From Galeopsis tetrahit (taxonomy: Eukaryota > Streptophyta > Magnoliopsida > Lamiales > Lamiaceae): a stretch of DNA of 64,000 nucleotides. How positions within the stretch are numbered: the first letter of the stretch is position 1; the number at the start of each line of letters is the position of its first letter. A program made the translations under genes and the position numbers. Positions 1 through 10,019 of this stretch are shown here, one piece after another. The stretch lies in assembly GCA_963675135.1 (NCBI GenBank), contig OY776134.1:58299740-58363739 (forward strand), given 5' to 3'. Under the pieces are notes generated by a model that worked only from the letters and a program-made list of their open reading frames with translations, was not told the origin of the DNA and did no database searches.

Positions 1-848
1 TTCATCCTTTCGAATCTCTTGATCATAAGAGTCATTTGTTCCTTCAGACTCATGTCTGATCCTTCACAGTCTTCTGTTTTCAGAGAGGCCTTGCCAGATG
101 AGGTACTTGCAGCTTTTGTATTGGCTGCCTTGAAGGCTACAGTCTTGGAGGTAGATGGGGCTGCAGTTGACTCATCACTTCCTGAGTTTTCTTCTCTGTC
201 AAGGTCATATTCATGAGCTTTTAGGTTCTGAAATAGAGTTTGAGTAGACCACTTCTTGATATCTTGAGTATCTTTGATGATGGTCTTCTTGAGTTTCCAT
301 CTCTTGGGTAAAGAGTCCAAGATCTTCAAGTTTTTCTCTCTATTTGTATACTTCTTGCCTAGAGATTCAATCTCATTTATGATCTTTGTACATCTATTGT
401 CCAGCTGGTCAATAGTTTCTCCTGGATGCATCTTGAGGTGTTCAAACTTCTTGACTGCTGTGTACAATTTGCTTTCCTTGATCAGCTCAGTTCCTTCACA
501 GAGGAGTGCCAATGCCTCCCACATCTCTCTGGCTGACTCACAGTGGATGACCTTTGCAATGTACTCATTTGGAAGAGTTTGCATTATGTAATCTTGAGCA
601 ATGCTATCAAGATTTGATTGCTTCATCTCTTCTGGTGTGAGATCCCTCATAGGCTTGGGAACCAGTTCTCCAACTGGGACTTCTGGATCACCATTTGCAG
701 TGTTGACTGTCATGATGGTGATTGGGCCTTCAGTGATTACAGACCACATCTTGTAGTGGACTGATGTGAGATTCTTCCTCATCCTGATCTTCCAGTAATC
801 ATAATCCTCAACTGAAAACTTAGGCAACTTACGCATGTTAGCACTCAT
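1..848 (-). CDS. Copia gag polyprotein, N-terminal part (partial)
   Basis: Open frame of 282 codons from an ATG at 848 running off the left edge, with no internal stop. The start reads MSANMRKLPKFSVEDYDYW, the usual opening of plant copia gag proteins of the UBN2/retrotran_gag_2 type, in which the region around YWKIRM begins the capsid-like domain. Further on are WEALALLCEG near residue 90 and LKMHPGETIDQLDNR near residue 120, both typical of this family. The protein should assemble the virus-like particle in the cytoplasm. The ATG lies 113 bp inside the primer-binding site, as expected for the first gene. The zinc knuckle, protease and pol would lie off-window. No decay is visible in this part, so the copy may be young. 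Confidence 0.85.
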   Translation of the reverse strand, partial: MSANMRKLPKFSVEDYDYWKIRMRKNLTSVHYKMWSVITEGPITIMTVNTANGDPEVPVGELVPKPMRDLTPEEMKQSNLDSIAQDYIMQTLPNEYIAKVIHCESAREMWEALALLCEGTELIKESKLYTAVKKFEHLKMHPGETIDQLDNRCTKIINEIESLGKKYTNREKNLKILDSLPKRWKLKKTIIKDTQDIKKWSTQTLFQNLKAHEYDLDREENSGSDESTAAPSTSKTVAFKAANTKAASTSSGKASLKTEDCEGSDMSLKEQMTLMIKRFERM

Positions 849-960
849 GCTGTATGAGTTTTCAAAAACAAGTTTTCCAAAAAGATCTGTTCAAGAGGAC
901 TACAGAAAGACTCCCTCAAGTCTTCTGATAATCTAGAGACAGTAGTCCGTTAGAACCACT

Positions 961-972
961 GCTCTGATACCA
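961..972 (-). other. Primer-binding site (tRNA-iMet)
   Basis: The minus strand reads TGGTATCAGAGC, the complement of the 3' end of plant initiator tRNA-Met and the standard copia primer site. It lies 2 bp inside the LTR end (CCAACA) and upstream of the gag ATG. Confidence 0.9.
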
Positions 973-974
973 CT

Positions 975-2412
975 TGTTGGTCCCTGAACGAGTAGTGAAT
1001 GGGTTTAAAGTCTAGAGGGGAGGGGTGAATAGACTTTAAAACTTTTTCAAACAGAGTTGGGAACCTCTTCTGATTGCTATGTCAACTGGACTGCAAGTCT
1101 GCTGGTCCAGATGACTATAGTGATCTGATTGAGGAGGTTATATGCGGAATTATGGTGGCCCTGGTTTAGACTCGTTCTTGAAACTTGTTTTACTTAATGA
1201 AAATACTCAGCTAATGCTGGTTTGAAAGTTATGGCCTTGTTTTGAAGAGTGTTGAAATCACAGTATGCACTATATAATAATGAATGTAAAGGCATAAATG
1301 TAAAGTGCAGAAAGTAAATAACACCGGATTTATAGTGGTTCGGATATACGTTCCTACGTCCACTCTCACGTCCTAACGTGATGTTTAATCCCTTTAATTT
1401 CCACAAATTACAAGGGTCTTGACCTTTATAGTCCCAAGGTTAGGACTTTGAGATCTGAGCCGTCCTAACAGCTACGGTCTCCACAAGTGATTGTAAGCAC
1501 TTGCACTTTAAGGGGTTTCAAAAACTTTATCCTTTCGGTGAGGGTTTGGGGTTTTTGAGGTGTATCCAACTAATGGTTCAAGCTTATAATTTTCTTAACC
1601 ACTATGCCTAAAACAATTGATATACAATATGAACAGGTTTCAGGTTCTTAAGGGTTGGATAGAAATCACTTAAGAGCTATAGATAATCTAATGGTTTCTG
1701 GCTCTTTTGAGAATTCTTAGAACTGTATGGCTTTAGCTTTGATCGCTTGCTTGGCTTGTTGAATTCTCTCTTGTGACTTCACTTTGTGATTTCTCATCCT
1801 CTTGTATTTATAATGGAGATTGGTTGCAACTAGCCGTTGGAGTTGACTAGCCGTTTGAGCAATCTTTCCATAATAGCTTGATTCCTTGATTCCAGCCGCT
1901 TGATTGCTTCAATCCTGGGATCATGTCAATCTTCTAAATAAGGTAGGTCTTCGTTTGAATTGCAAGATGACTTGGGAATCAGCCGAGTCCTGGAAGAGCA
2001 CATAGTCTTCTGATCTGTACTTCTAGTCTTCTGACTACTCTTCTGGCCTTAGGTCTTCTGTCTTCTGATATCAGACGAGTAACACTCTTCTGATCTGGAA
2101 ATTCTTTGTACTGCTTTTAGGCCATCTTCAATCTGGGACTCCATCAGATAGGTAGGTATACAAGCACCTTAACTTATCTGGTCTTCAAGGATCTTCTAGT
2201 CTTCATGTCTTCTACTCTTCTTATCTTGAGGATAGGCATGTAAGCCAGGACTGTGCTGATCAGCTGATATCAATACAGTTGATCACACAAGACTAGTCTA
2301 AGCTGTTCTATACAAGTCAGCTGATCCTATTACATTTATAAACTCTAAGTGTTTTGGCCATCAAAACTATTCTAACATCAAGTGGGGCTTAGGATGAATT
2401 TATATCCCAACA
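975..2412 (-). repeat. 5' LTR of the minus-strand Sirevirus
   Basis: 1438 bp bounded by TGTTGGG (minus strand, 2412) and CCAACA (975). One side is followed by the primer site, the other by the integrase frame of the interrupted element. It contains a promoter module (TATA at 1812-1807) and is rich in short CTTCTGATCT-like repeats around 1970-2230. Confidence 0.85.
1807..1840 (-). promoter_or_regulatory. LTR core promoter (CCAACGG motif plus TATA box)
   Basis: The minus strand has CCAACGGCTA (1840-1831) followed 28 bp start-to-start by TATAAA (1812-1807). The same arrangement occurs in the LTR at 10749-10780 and upstream of the env-like frame at 5520-5551. It is the likely start region for genomic RNA. 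Confidence 0.6.
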
Positions 2413-4995
2413 CTAAGTATTGTCAAGATCAGATCAGACAAAGGCACTGAATTCATAAACTCGAACATCAATGAGTACTGCAGCAAGAATGGCATCACTC
2501 ATGAAACTTCAGCAGCAAGAACACCTCAACAAAATGGGGTTGCTGAAAGAAGAAACAGGACCTTGAAAGAGGCAACAAGAACATTGATTGCTGAATCCAG
2601 ATTGCCTAAAAGGTTCTGGGCTGAAGCCATTAGCACTGCATGTCACACTCAAAACAGGTCCTTAATCACCAAAGGACAAGGTAAAACCCCATATCAAATA
2701 TGGAAAGGTAGATTGCCCACTGTTGCTTCTTTTCACATATTTGGTTGTAAGTGTTTCATTCACAATAATGGGAAAGAGCAATTGAAAGCTTTTGACAGCA
2801 AAGCTGATAAAGGAATATTTGTTGGATATTCACAAATCAGCAAGGCTTACAGAGTTTACAATTGCAAAACTCTTATTGTGGAAGAAACACCTCATGTTGT
2901 GTTTGATGAATCTATTGATGAGTTCAGGGATAGAAACCTGAATATTGATGAGATAACACAAAGAACAACCAGACTAAGGCTTCAAAGCAAGGAAACAGTG
3001 TTAGTAGATGTTGCCCAGCCTGAATTACATGATAATCAAAAACTGGACAACCTACCTGATGGCAATCAACCTGAAGTCAACCAACCTGAAGGTGAAATTG
3101 AACTGACTGACCCCATCCCAGTTCAAAACCAGGTAACAACTACCAATGAAGAAGCAGGCAATGTTGAGGTAGTAAATGGATCCAATATTCAAGGGGGAAC
3201 CAATGAAAATGTCAACTTATCTGACAATGAGGACAATACCCCTGAATATGATCCTGAACTTGATCCTTCAATTAACTTTCCTGAATTTAATGAATCTAGT
3301 GATCCAACTTCAGATGGGGACAATCCTCCTGGAGGGATCAGGTATAGAAGGACTTGGTTGCAAGACCACCCATCTAGCCTGATACTTGGCAATCCAAGTG
3401 AAGGGATCAAAACTAGAAGATTTCATGGAGTAAGTTCTTTGTTTTGTTGTTTCCTTTCAGAACAGGAACCAAAAGACATTCAGGAAGCACTACAAGATAC
3501 CAACTGGATCATTGCCATGCAAGAGGAGCTGAACCAGTTTACCAGAAATGAAGTTTGGGAGCTGGTAGATAGGCCAACTCATCAAGATGTCATTGGAACC
3601 AAATGGGTGTTCAAAAATAAGAAAAATGAAAATGACATCATTGTGAGGAACAAAGCAAGACTGGTGGCCAAGGGATACTGTCAATCTAAAGGGATTGATT
3701 ATGATGAGACCTTTGCTCCAGTGGCCAGACTTGAGGCAATCAGGCTCTTCTTAGCATATGCAGCTCACATGAGGTTCAAGGTATATCAAATGGATGTGAA
3801 GAGTGCATTTCTCAATGGGGTGCTCAAAGAAGAAGTATATGTGGAACAGCCCCCAGGCTTTGAAGATGGAGACAAGGTGTACAGATTGAAGAAAGCTCTC
3901 TATGGCTTAAAGCAAGCTCCAAGAGCTTGGTATGACACCTTATCACAGTTTCTGTTAGATCATGGTTTTGTCAAAGGCACTGTTGACAGAACCTTGTTCA
4001 GAATCTGTGAAGGAGATGATATCTTGTTAGTCCAAATCTATGTGGATGACATTATATTTGGATCTCCAAATGAGAGGCTGTGTGAGAAGTTCTCAAAACT
4101 CATGCAGAGCAAATTTGAGATGTCCATGATGGGATTGATGAATTTCTTCTTAGGACTTCAAGTCACTCAATCAAAGAAGGGAATATTCATCAATCAGGCC
4201 AAGTACACAAGGGACATGATCAAGAAATTTGGATGTGCTACAAGCAAGCCAGTCAGAATTCCTATGAATACTAACTGGAAAATGGATCCTGATGAAAGTG
4301 GAGAGTCAACAAACTCCACTAACTACAGGGGAATCATAGGATCCTTGCTATATCTCACTGCAAGCAGGCCTGATATCACATTTGCAGTTGGAGTGTGTGC
4401 AAGATTCCAAGCCAATCCAAAGAAGAGTCATCTTGATGCTTCCAAGAGAATCCTAAGATATCTCAAGGGATCTGAGAATCTTGGATTGTGGTATCCAGCT
4501 GATGACAACATTGAGCTCACTGGATATTCAGATGCAGACTATGGAGGATGTAGAATTGACAGAAAATCCACCTCAGGAACATGTCAATTCTTGGGCAGCA
4601 AGCTTATCTCATGGTTCTCCAAGAAGCAAAATACAGTTGCAACTTCAACAACTGAAGCAGAATATGTAGCAGCTGGAAGTTGCTGTGCTCAGATACTTTG
4701 GCTCAGGCAGCAACTTAGAGACTACAAAGTCATCTCAAATGAAGTGCCAATATTCTGTGACAACAACAGTGCAATTGCCATCTCACAGAATCCAGTGCTC
4801 CACACCAGATGCAAGCATGTGGATATCAAGCATCACTTCATAAGGGATCATGTGGAGAAGAAAGATATCAAGCTTGTCAAAATCCACACTGATAAACAAA
4901 AAGCTGATATCTTGACTAAGCCTCTAGCTGAAGCAAGGTTCTTGGAATTGTCAGTTGAATTGGGCTTACTTGATCCAGGCAAGATGGAAAAATGA
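2413..4995 (+). CDS. Copia pol: integrase (partial), reverse transcriptase, RNase H
   Basis: A continuous 860-codon frame to the TGA at 4993-4995, entered mid-gene because the N-terminal coding part is separated by the nested element. The integrase core is visible at once (IRSDKGTEF with a catalytic Asp, then NGVAERRN with the catalytic Glu), followed by the integrase C-terminal region and a long acidic linker. RT starts near 3490 (EALQDTNWIIAM), with KARLVAKG, DVKSAFLNG and the YVDD active site near 4040-4050. RNase H follows with SDADYGG, TTEAEYVAA, CDNNSA and the terminal LTKPLAEARF. No stops or frameshifts were seen. Without its 5' half the frame cannot be expressed as a normal polyprotein. 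It has no ATG of its own at the start. Confidence 0.92.
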   Translation, partial: LSIVKIRSDKGTEFINSNINEYCSKNGITHETSAARTPQQNGVAERRNRTLKEATRTLIAESRLPKRFWAEAISTACHTQNRSLITKGQGKTPYQIWKGRLPTVASFHIFGCKCFIHNNGKEQLKAFDSKADKGIFVGYSQISKAYRVYNCKTLIVEETPHVVFDESIDEFRDRNLNIDEITQRTTRLRLQSKETVLVDVAQPELHDNQKLDNLPDGNQPEVNQPEGEIELTDPIPVQNQVTTTNEEAGNVEVVNGSNIQGGTNENVNLSDNEDNTPEYDPELDPSINFPEFNESSDPTSDGDNPPGGIRYRRTWLQDHPSSLILGNPSEGIKTRRFHGVSSLFCCFLSEQEPKDIQEALQDTNWIIAMQEELNQFTRNEVWELVDRPTHQDVIGTKWVFKNKKNENDIIVRNKARLVAKGYCQSKGIDYDETFAPVARLEAIRLFLAYAAHMRFKVYQMDVKSAFLNGVLKEEVYVEQPPGFEDGDKVYRLKKALYGLKQAPRAWYDTLSQFLLDHGFVKGTVDRTLFRICEGDDILLVQIYVDDIIFGSPNERLCEKFSKLMQSKFEMSMMGLMNFFLGLQVTQSKKGIFINQAKYTRDMIKKFGCATSKPVRIPMNTNWKMDPDESGESTNSTNYRGIIGSLLYLTASRPDITFAVGVCARFQANPKKSHLDASKRILRYLKGSENLGLWYPADDNIELTGYSDADYGGCRIDRKSTSGTCQFLGSKLISWFSKKQNTVATSTTEAEYVAAGSCCAQILWLRQQLRDYKVISNEVPIFCDNNSAIAISQNPVLHTRCKHVDIKHHFIRDHVEKKDIKLVKIHTDKQKADILTKPLAEARFLELSVELGLLDPGKMEK

Positions 4996-5013
4996 GGAAA
5001 GAAAGCTCATATG

Positions 5014-5030
5014 AAGGGGGAAGATCATTA
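5014..5030 (+). other. PPT-like motif directly after pol
   Basis: AAGGGGGAAGATCATTA lies about 20 bp after the pol stop and strongly resembles the true polypurine tract at 10007-10019 (AAAAAGGGGGAAA). In copia elements without extra genes the PPT and 3' LTR follow pol directly. This may be an internal (central) PPT or an ancestral one left behind when the extra region was acquired. Confidence 0.4.
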
Positions 5031-5519
5031 AGATGAACTTCAGCAAAGTTGACCAACCTCACTGAAGCAGTCTGTCAAAGAGGGAAACTCAGCAAAGTTG
5101 TCCCTATGTTGTTCAGCAATGTTGGTCAGGAGCTTTGTCCAAGTGGGACCCAGTCAGCAACTTTGGGACCCACTCAGGCAATTTCATCAGGCAGTTTGAC
5201 CTTCACAGAAATCAAAGCACATCTTAGGATGTTTGTCCGAGTTAATTGGATAATCATTGCTATTTTTAGCATTGATTAGACATTTAAAAGATTTCTTGGT
5301 CTAAGAGTAGGCCATTTTAGGATGGAGTGTGCTATAAAGATTTTTACCACCAAAAAGGCAAATCAGCATTTAATGCAAAATCTTAATTGGGATTTCATGA
5401 ATTCTTGAGCCATCTTCAAGACCATTGATTTGCATTAAACTTCCATCAAACCGCCTAAAGCCCACTACCCCACTTTATTCAATTGGTTTTTACTATTACC
5501 CACTGCCATTCTCTATTAA

Positions 5520-5551
5520 CCAACGGTTAATTAACTCCCCACATATATAAA
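5520..5551 (+). promoter_or_regulatory. Putative internal promoter of the env-like region
   Basis: CCAACGGTTA at 5520-5529 and TATATAAA at 5544-5551. The distance from the CCAACGG start to the TATAAA start is 26 bp, identical to the LTR promoter at 10749-10780. A CAATTGG box lies about 40 bp upstream (near 5480) and a pyrimidine-rich leader of about 150 bp follows. This is inference from motif layout only. Confidence 0.45.
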
Positions 5552-5602
5552 CTCCTCAGTTTTACTTTCATCCTCACGCACTCAAAATTCCAAAACTCTT
5601 AA

Positions 5603-7354
5603 GATTTTCAAAACCTCTCAAAAACCTGCAACTCCTCTCCAAAAACCTACCCAACTCTCCAACTATCCTTAACTCCTAAAATCAAGAGAGAAGAACTTGT
5701 AGACTTCAATGATCCATCTTTGGACATAGACTTTGCATATCTCAGCAACACTAGTTCTCTTTGGTTTGAGAAATTAGTAGCTTTTGATAGCCCAGACACT
5801 AAAGTTAATCAAGTCCTCCAATGGCTAAGGGAGGCTGGACTAGAGAAGTTCCTAGGCACCAAGCCAGATTCCTGCCTGAACTCCTTCATGGCTGAATTCT
5901 TTGCCCATCTCAGATGGAAGGGCAAGAAGGGTGATGTGTGCACTAAGCTCACATATGCTGAGGAAGATGAAGAAGAAGAAAGTCAACACACCATCATCTT
6001 CACTGCAGAGGATTTGGATGCTAGTTTTGGCTTACCATCAGAAGGCCAGAATCCAGAAACTTACAAGGAAGGAGATGATCAGGAGTTCTACTTTCCATGG
6101 TTGCTTACACCCAAAAAGCTAGTAAGTGCTCAAAACAAGAATACTTTAAAGCCAGTTTTTAGGCACTTGTTTGATTGTGTGGTGAAGAGTTTGTTAAGCC
6201 ACTCTGGGAGTGTTGAACAAATCAGTATGCCTAAGTTAAGAGTAATGGCTGCTGTGATTGACTCTGCTGAGAAGAGAGTCAAGTTTGACTGGAAAAGTTT
6301 TATTTTGGACAAGATGATGAATGAGAAATTCAAGTTTAAGGAGGTGAAACACCACAAGGTGGTGGTTGATGGAAGACTTCAGTTCTGCACAAGAGCCAGC
6401 CTGCTCTTGGAAAGATTTGCTCATTGCACCCATCTACAAGCAAAGCCAAAGCCTTTTCCTGCTCAAAAGGTGATGTTCAGAAAGCTGTCTTCTAAGACAG
6501 AAAAGAGGAAGCAGGAGGCTGCCTCCAAGAAGGCTGTTGCAGTTGTCCCAGCAACTAGAGCCTCCCCCAGAAAAAGAAAAACTCAACCACCAAAAGCTCA
6601 GCCACAGATGAAGAAGATTCTGAGTGAATCTTCACCAGAAAGACAGTCAAGAAGTGGAGGAGCCACTTCTGAGGAGATTGAGAAGGTTGCTGATGAAGGA
6701 GTCAACCCCCCTGAAGAGGGTGAAGAATTCAGAGAGGTTGTCCCCTTACAACTTGAGAGTGTAACAGAATTCAGGGATCTTGACCAGCCAACAAGATCTG
6801 AAAGAAGGAAAAGGATAATCAAAACTTCTGAGAAACAAAAGTTGATGGAAGAGGAGAAGAAGAAGAAAGAGTTCTTCAAGGAGATTAGACAAGCAAGTAG
6901 GTCTAACTCCAAGTCCAACAGCCCTGAAGCCAACTCTCCTGATATTCAATCAGAAAGAATATCTCCATCAAGGCATGAAGAAGAGGAGTGCAAGACTCCT
7001 GAAGATGCCCCAATCATTACAAAGAAGGTTTACTCTCCAGAAGGTGCACCTGATAGAGCAGGTATTGATGTGCTGGCAGATTTGGTCAATCTTGAGGATA
7101 GACCTTTTTCCCCACTTGATCCAAGACTTCTCTCATATACCAAACTTCTTGATACTGTTCTTCAAGAAGGTGATCAAGTTGTTCTCCCACCCATTCCAGC
7201 CATCCCAATTACCTCTTCAGGCACATTGCTCTCAAAAGCACCTGAATCCCAACTTGCTTTAAGCTCTTCTGAACCCAATCCAACCCTCCTGAATCCCAAA
7301 CCAACTCTTCTGAAGATGAAAGTGGTGAAGAGTACACCTATGAGGGGATGCTGA
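5603..7354 (+). pseudogene. Env-like region, N-terminal segment (frame 1)
   Basis: Frame open from 5603 (after TAA at 5600-5602) to TGA at 7352-7354. There is no in-frame ATG before 5888, so the start is uncertain: ATG 5888, a spliced leader or a non-AUG start are possible. The first 250 residues look globular (for example VNQVLQWLREAGLEKFLG, AEFFAHLRW, EDLDASFGLPSEG, SMPKLRVMAAV) and resemble the plant transposon protein domain found after pol in some retrotransposons. A lysine-rich stretch and a long acidic, serine-rich disordered tail follow from about residue 270. No transmembrane segment or signal peptide is seen. The last 25-30 residues (rich in LLKMKVVKS) are out of character. The acidic continuation sits in the next frame, so a 1-nt deletion near 7280-7320 split a longer frame. 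Confidence 0.7.
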
Positions 7355-9249
7355 GGCAGATTGCCAAGGCTAATGTGGATGAATTATATCCAGGATTGAA
7401 GGATTATCCTAGGCTGCAACAACAGTTCTATGATCTCAGAGCTCTTGTTGAGATCAAGGATAGAACTATGGTGGAAATAGCTCAGGCTATTCAGGATAAA
7501 GGAGCAAGCTGGTGGCAGGTTGAAGAGAACAGGCTCTTGCATTTTGCAAATGTGAAAAAATTCAGTGTGTTGACCACTGAGGCCTTGTTTTGCACCATTG
7601 TTCATGAGAAGGTGCTTGCTGAAAGAGAAGGTGCTGATGTATCAGGCCTTATGGGAGAAAGAAAAAATGAGGGTGTTGAGGGAGATTTTACTAACACTCT
7701 TAGTTTTGCAGATTCTGTTGCTGTTACAATTGAGCAAATTTTTGCAGATGCCTCTCTTACAGACATACCTGTTGATGCTGACATTGACCTTGAAGCAGTT
7801 TCAGCCAATGTATCCACCTTGAATAAGATGTACTTTGAGCAAGCCAACACCACTGAGGCTGGTTTTCAGATTGCTACTCAAACTGCATCCATCATTGAAG
7901 AGCAATCAGAGAAGTTGGATACATTAGTCAGGGAAGTTGGTAAGGCACATGCAGCAACAATTGATACTCTGGATGGCCAAGGAAAGACTCTAGCCTCTGT
8001 GGAGATGAGGCTAACTGGCTCAGAGGAGGTGATTCTGCCCACTTTAGATGCAAGAATCTGTGGAGTTGAAACTGGACTGCAAACAGTTTCAACTGAAGTA
8101 ACAAAGGCCAAGGATGCTATGGGAAAATTCACAAGATCTGTGAAGAAAGAGCAGCAAGGTCTCAAAGATTTGTACAAGCATAATGTGAAAGCCTTGAGAA
8201 AAACAATCAAGGATGCTTTAAGGCAGAGGACAGCAGCCCAGAGGAAGAAGGCTGAAGAATTGAAAGCTGCAATGGTGAAGGAGGCTGCTGAGAAGTTCAC
8301 TGTTGAACTTATGGCCAAAGGGTCTGATCAAGTTGTGGCCAACCTCACTGAACAACTTCAAGCCAAACTTGATCAATCACTGAAAGCCACATTGGATGCA
8401 ATTGTTACTCAAAAGATGAAGCCAGTTCACACTTTCTTAAGCATGGCAGATGACAAAATGCAAAACATTCATGATGAGAATGTTTATCTACTGCAGGAGT
8501 TGAAGTCCCTCACTCAAGCCCACTCACATCTCTCAGTCCCTATGAGTGAATTGAAGCCCCAGTGTTTTGATAATGCCAAAAAGGGGGAAAGAGAGAGAGC
8601 AAGGGCAAAGGGAACCTTGGTGATTGGTGAACCTAAGGGAAAGGAGAAGGTCCCTGAGATTGAGGAGGAGGCAGTAGAAGACATTGGGAAAGGCAAAGGC
8701 CCAATGGATATTGAAAGCTTGACTGAGGAAGAGCAGATTCAAATTGTTGTTAAAGAGTCCATGATGTCTGCAATGGAGAGTCAGGCAAGGAAGCAACAAA
8801 GGCCTGGTGGTGAGTCAGCAGGACTTGACCCCAAAGAGAAAGTTGTTGAAGTAAGGGGGAAGGTGACAAGGTCATCTGAAAGAAAAAGGAAGGAATTGCA
8901 AGCCTTCAATGAATTCCCAACCAGCCTGACTTTGCCATCAGAATTTCAGTCTGAAGAATCTACTCCAGTAAGGCAATCAAAGAGATTGAAGAAAGCAGCC
9001 AAGTTGCCTGCCATTGAAGAAGAAGATGTTGAAGAGGAGGTACAGGACAGAGAGCCTGAAGTTGTTGTGCCCAAGCTTGCTGATGATCCTTCTAAATTGT
9101 TTGAAGAAGGTTTTGGGAAAGATCCAGAAACACAGGAGAAGCTAGCTCTTCAAAGAGCTAAAGAGAGGATGGATCAGTCTGTGGAGGCCAACAAGGCAAG
9201 GGATGAGAGAAGGGCAAACTTCAAAGCTCCAAGAAGGAGGGCTTCATAG
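7288..9249 (+). pseudogene. Env-like region, central coiled-coil segment (frame 2)
   Basis: Open frame continuing the previous segment after a -1 shift. Its first ATG is 7348, overlapping the upstream TGA, but acidic sequence (SSEDESGEEYTYEG) precedes that ATG in frame, supporting an older continuous reading. The stop is TAG at 9247-9249. About 630 residues follow the ATG. The middle (roughly residues 190-390) is strongly helical and coiled-coil-like, with runs such as RQRTAAQRKKAEELKAAM. The C-terminal part is charged, Lys/Glu-rich and disordered. SIRE1-type env-like proteins also contain coiled coils. No hydrophobic membrane segment is visible, so an envelope role is not supported by the sequence alone. 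Confidence 0.7.
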
Positions 9250-9702
9250 AGAAGACTCAAACCTCAAATGCTGCAAAGATGGGACACTCAGTACCCTCAC
9301 AATGATAAGTGGGTTCCAATCTCACTGAATGATGCATGGGAGGAGGCCAAGAGAAGTTTTGTATATGACTTCTATGTCATTGGAAAGTGGCTTGAAGAGA
9401 GTGTGGATGAAGTCTTTGTCCAGTTCATGTTTGAGAACCATAGGGACCTCTACCAAAAGCTGTTTGCAGCAGCTGAGATGGCAAGAGTTGAGTTCAAGGC
9501 CCCTGGTCCAATTCTGTACATGCCTCCTAAATTCAATGGGAACTTGATTGATGAGGGAAAGATTCTGGAAGAGTTCATCAACATCATGAAGATGGAGAAG
9601 ATGAAGATTGGCCCTAGAGGATCAAACAAGGATGTTTGGGAACTGAAGAAAAGGGTCTGGGCTCAATATGGCATAGCTCCTCAAGATGATGGAACTCTCT
9701 GA
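9250..9702 (+). pseudogene. Env-like region, C-terminal segment after in-frame TAG
   Basis: The frame continues without a shift after the TAG at 9247-9249 and is open to TGA at 9700-9702. The first ATG is 9268, giving 144 residues. The segment looks compact and conserved in style (WDTQYPHNDKWVPI, EEAKRSFVYDFYVIGKWLEE, VFVQFMFENHRDLYQKLF), unlike the low-complexity sequence before it. That suggests the TAG is a nonsense mutation, or a readthrough site, inside a single long protein. The bases after TAG (AGAAGA) do not match the classic leaky context CARYYA, so mutation is more likely. Confidence 0.6.
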
Positions 9703-10006
9703 TGGATAAGTTTATCTCTTCCCTATCTGGTTTTTATGATTGTTTAATGATTGTTGTTATTCTGTTTTACCTGTATCAGTTATGTTGTCCTTTGATTTTC
9801 TGATCTGTAATGCTCAATGATATATAAAAGGACCACTGATTTTCTATCAAGAGATAACAACTCATTATCTCAACTAACCTGACATGACATATATACTTGA
9901 TTTATTGTGCTAACAGTTTCTTTCAGGAAAGTTGACCAGTTCACTCATCCTGAAGGTAAAGTATAGTATAAGTCAAGGTTCCTTTGTAATAGGTTTTGGC
10001 ATCATC
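9703..10006 (+). other. 3' untranslated region of the Sirevirus
   Basis: Sequence between the env-like stop and the polypurine tract. It is AT-rich with a TATATAAAAGG at about 9821-9831. No gene is seen. Confidence 0.5.
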
Positions 10007-10019
10007 AAAAAGGGGGAAA
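10007..10019 (+). other. Polypurine tract
   Basis: AAAAAGGGGGAAA immediately before the 3' LTR (TGTTGGG at 10021). It is the plus-strand primer site of the Sirevirus. Confidence 0.9.

Larger units (their letters stand above)
1..2412 (-). mobile_element. Sirevirus-type Ty1/copia retrotransposon, 5' part only
   Basis: On the minus strand, in transcription order, are a 5' LTR (2412 to 975), a primer-binding site complementary to initiator tRNA-Met (972 to 961), a short leader and a gag frame (848 down to the window edge). The rest of the element lies to the left of the window. The LTR runs from TGTTGGG to CCAACA, the typical TG...CA ends. Its outer end abuts the integrase reading frame of a plus-strand copia element without loss of frame, so this copy inserted into that element. 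The 5 bp after the LTR (2413-2417, CTAAG) should be one copy of the target duplication. Assignment to Sirevirus rests on the large LTR, the gag type and similarity of the LTR layout to the host element. Confidence 0.88.
4996..5602 (+). other. Pol/env-like spacer
   Basis: About 600 bp between the pol stop and the env-like frame. It holds a PPT-like purine run just after pol and, from about 5440, a sequence resembling a promoter and CT-rich leader. I see no convincing gene in it. Confidence 0.6.

Noticed and set aside
1194..1406. Minus-strand frame of 70 codons in the LTR
   Set aside because: Lies inside the LTR, has no domain, and is explained by chance in non-coding DNA.
9247..9255. Programmed readthrough at the TAG in the env-like region
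   Set aside because: The following bases AGAAGA do not match known leaky contexts, so a nonsense mutation is simpler. Kept only as an open question.
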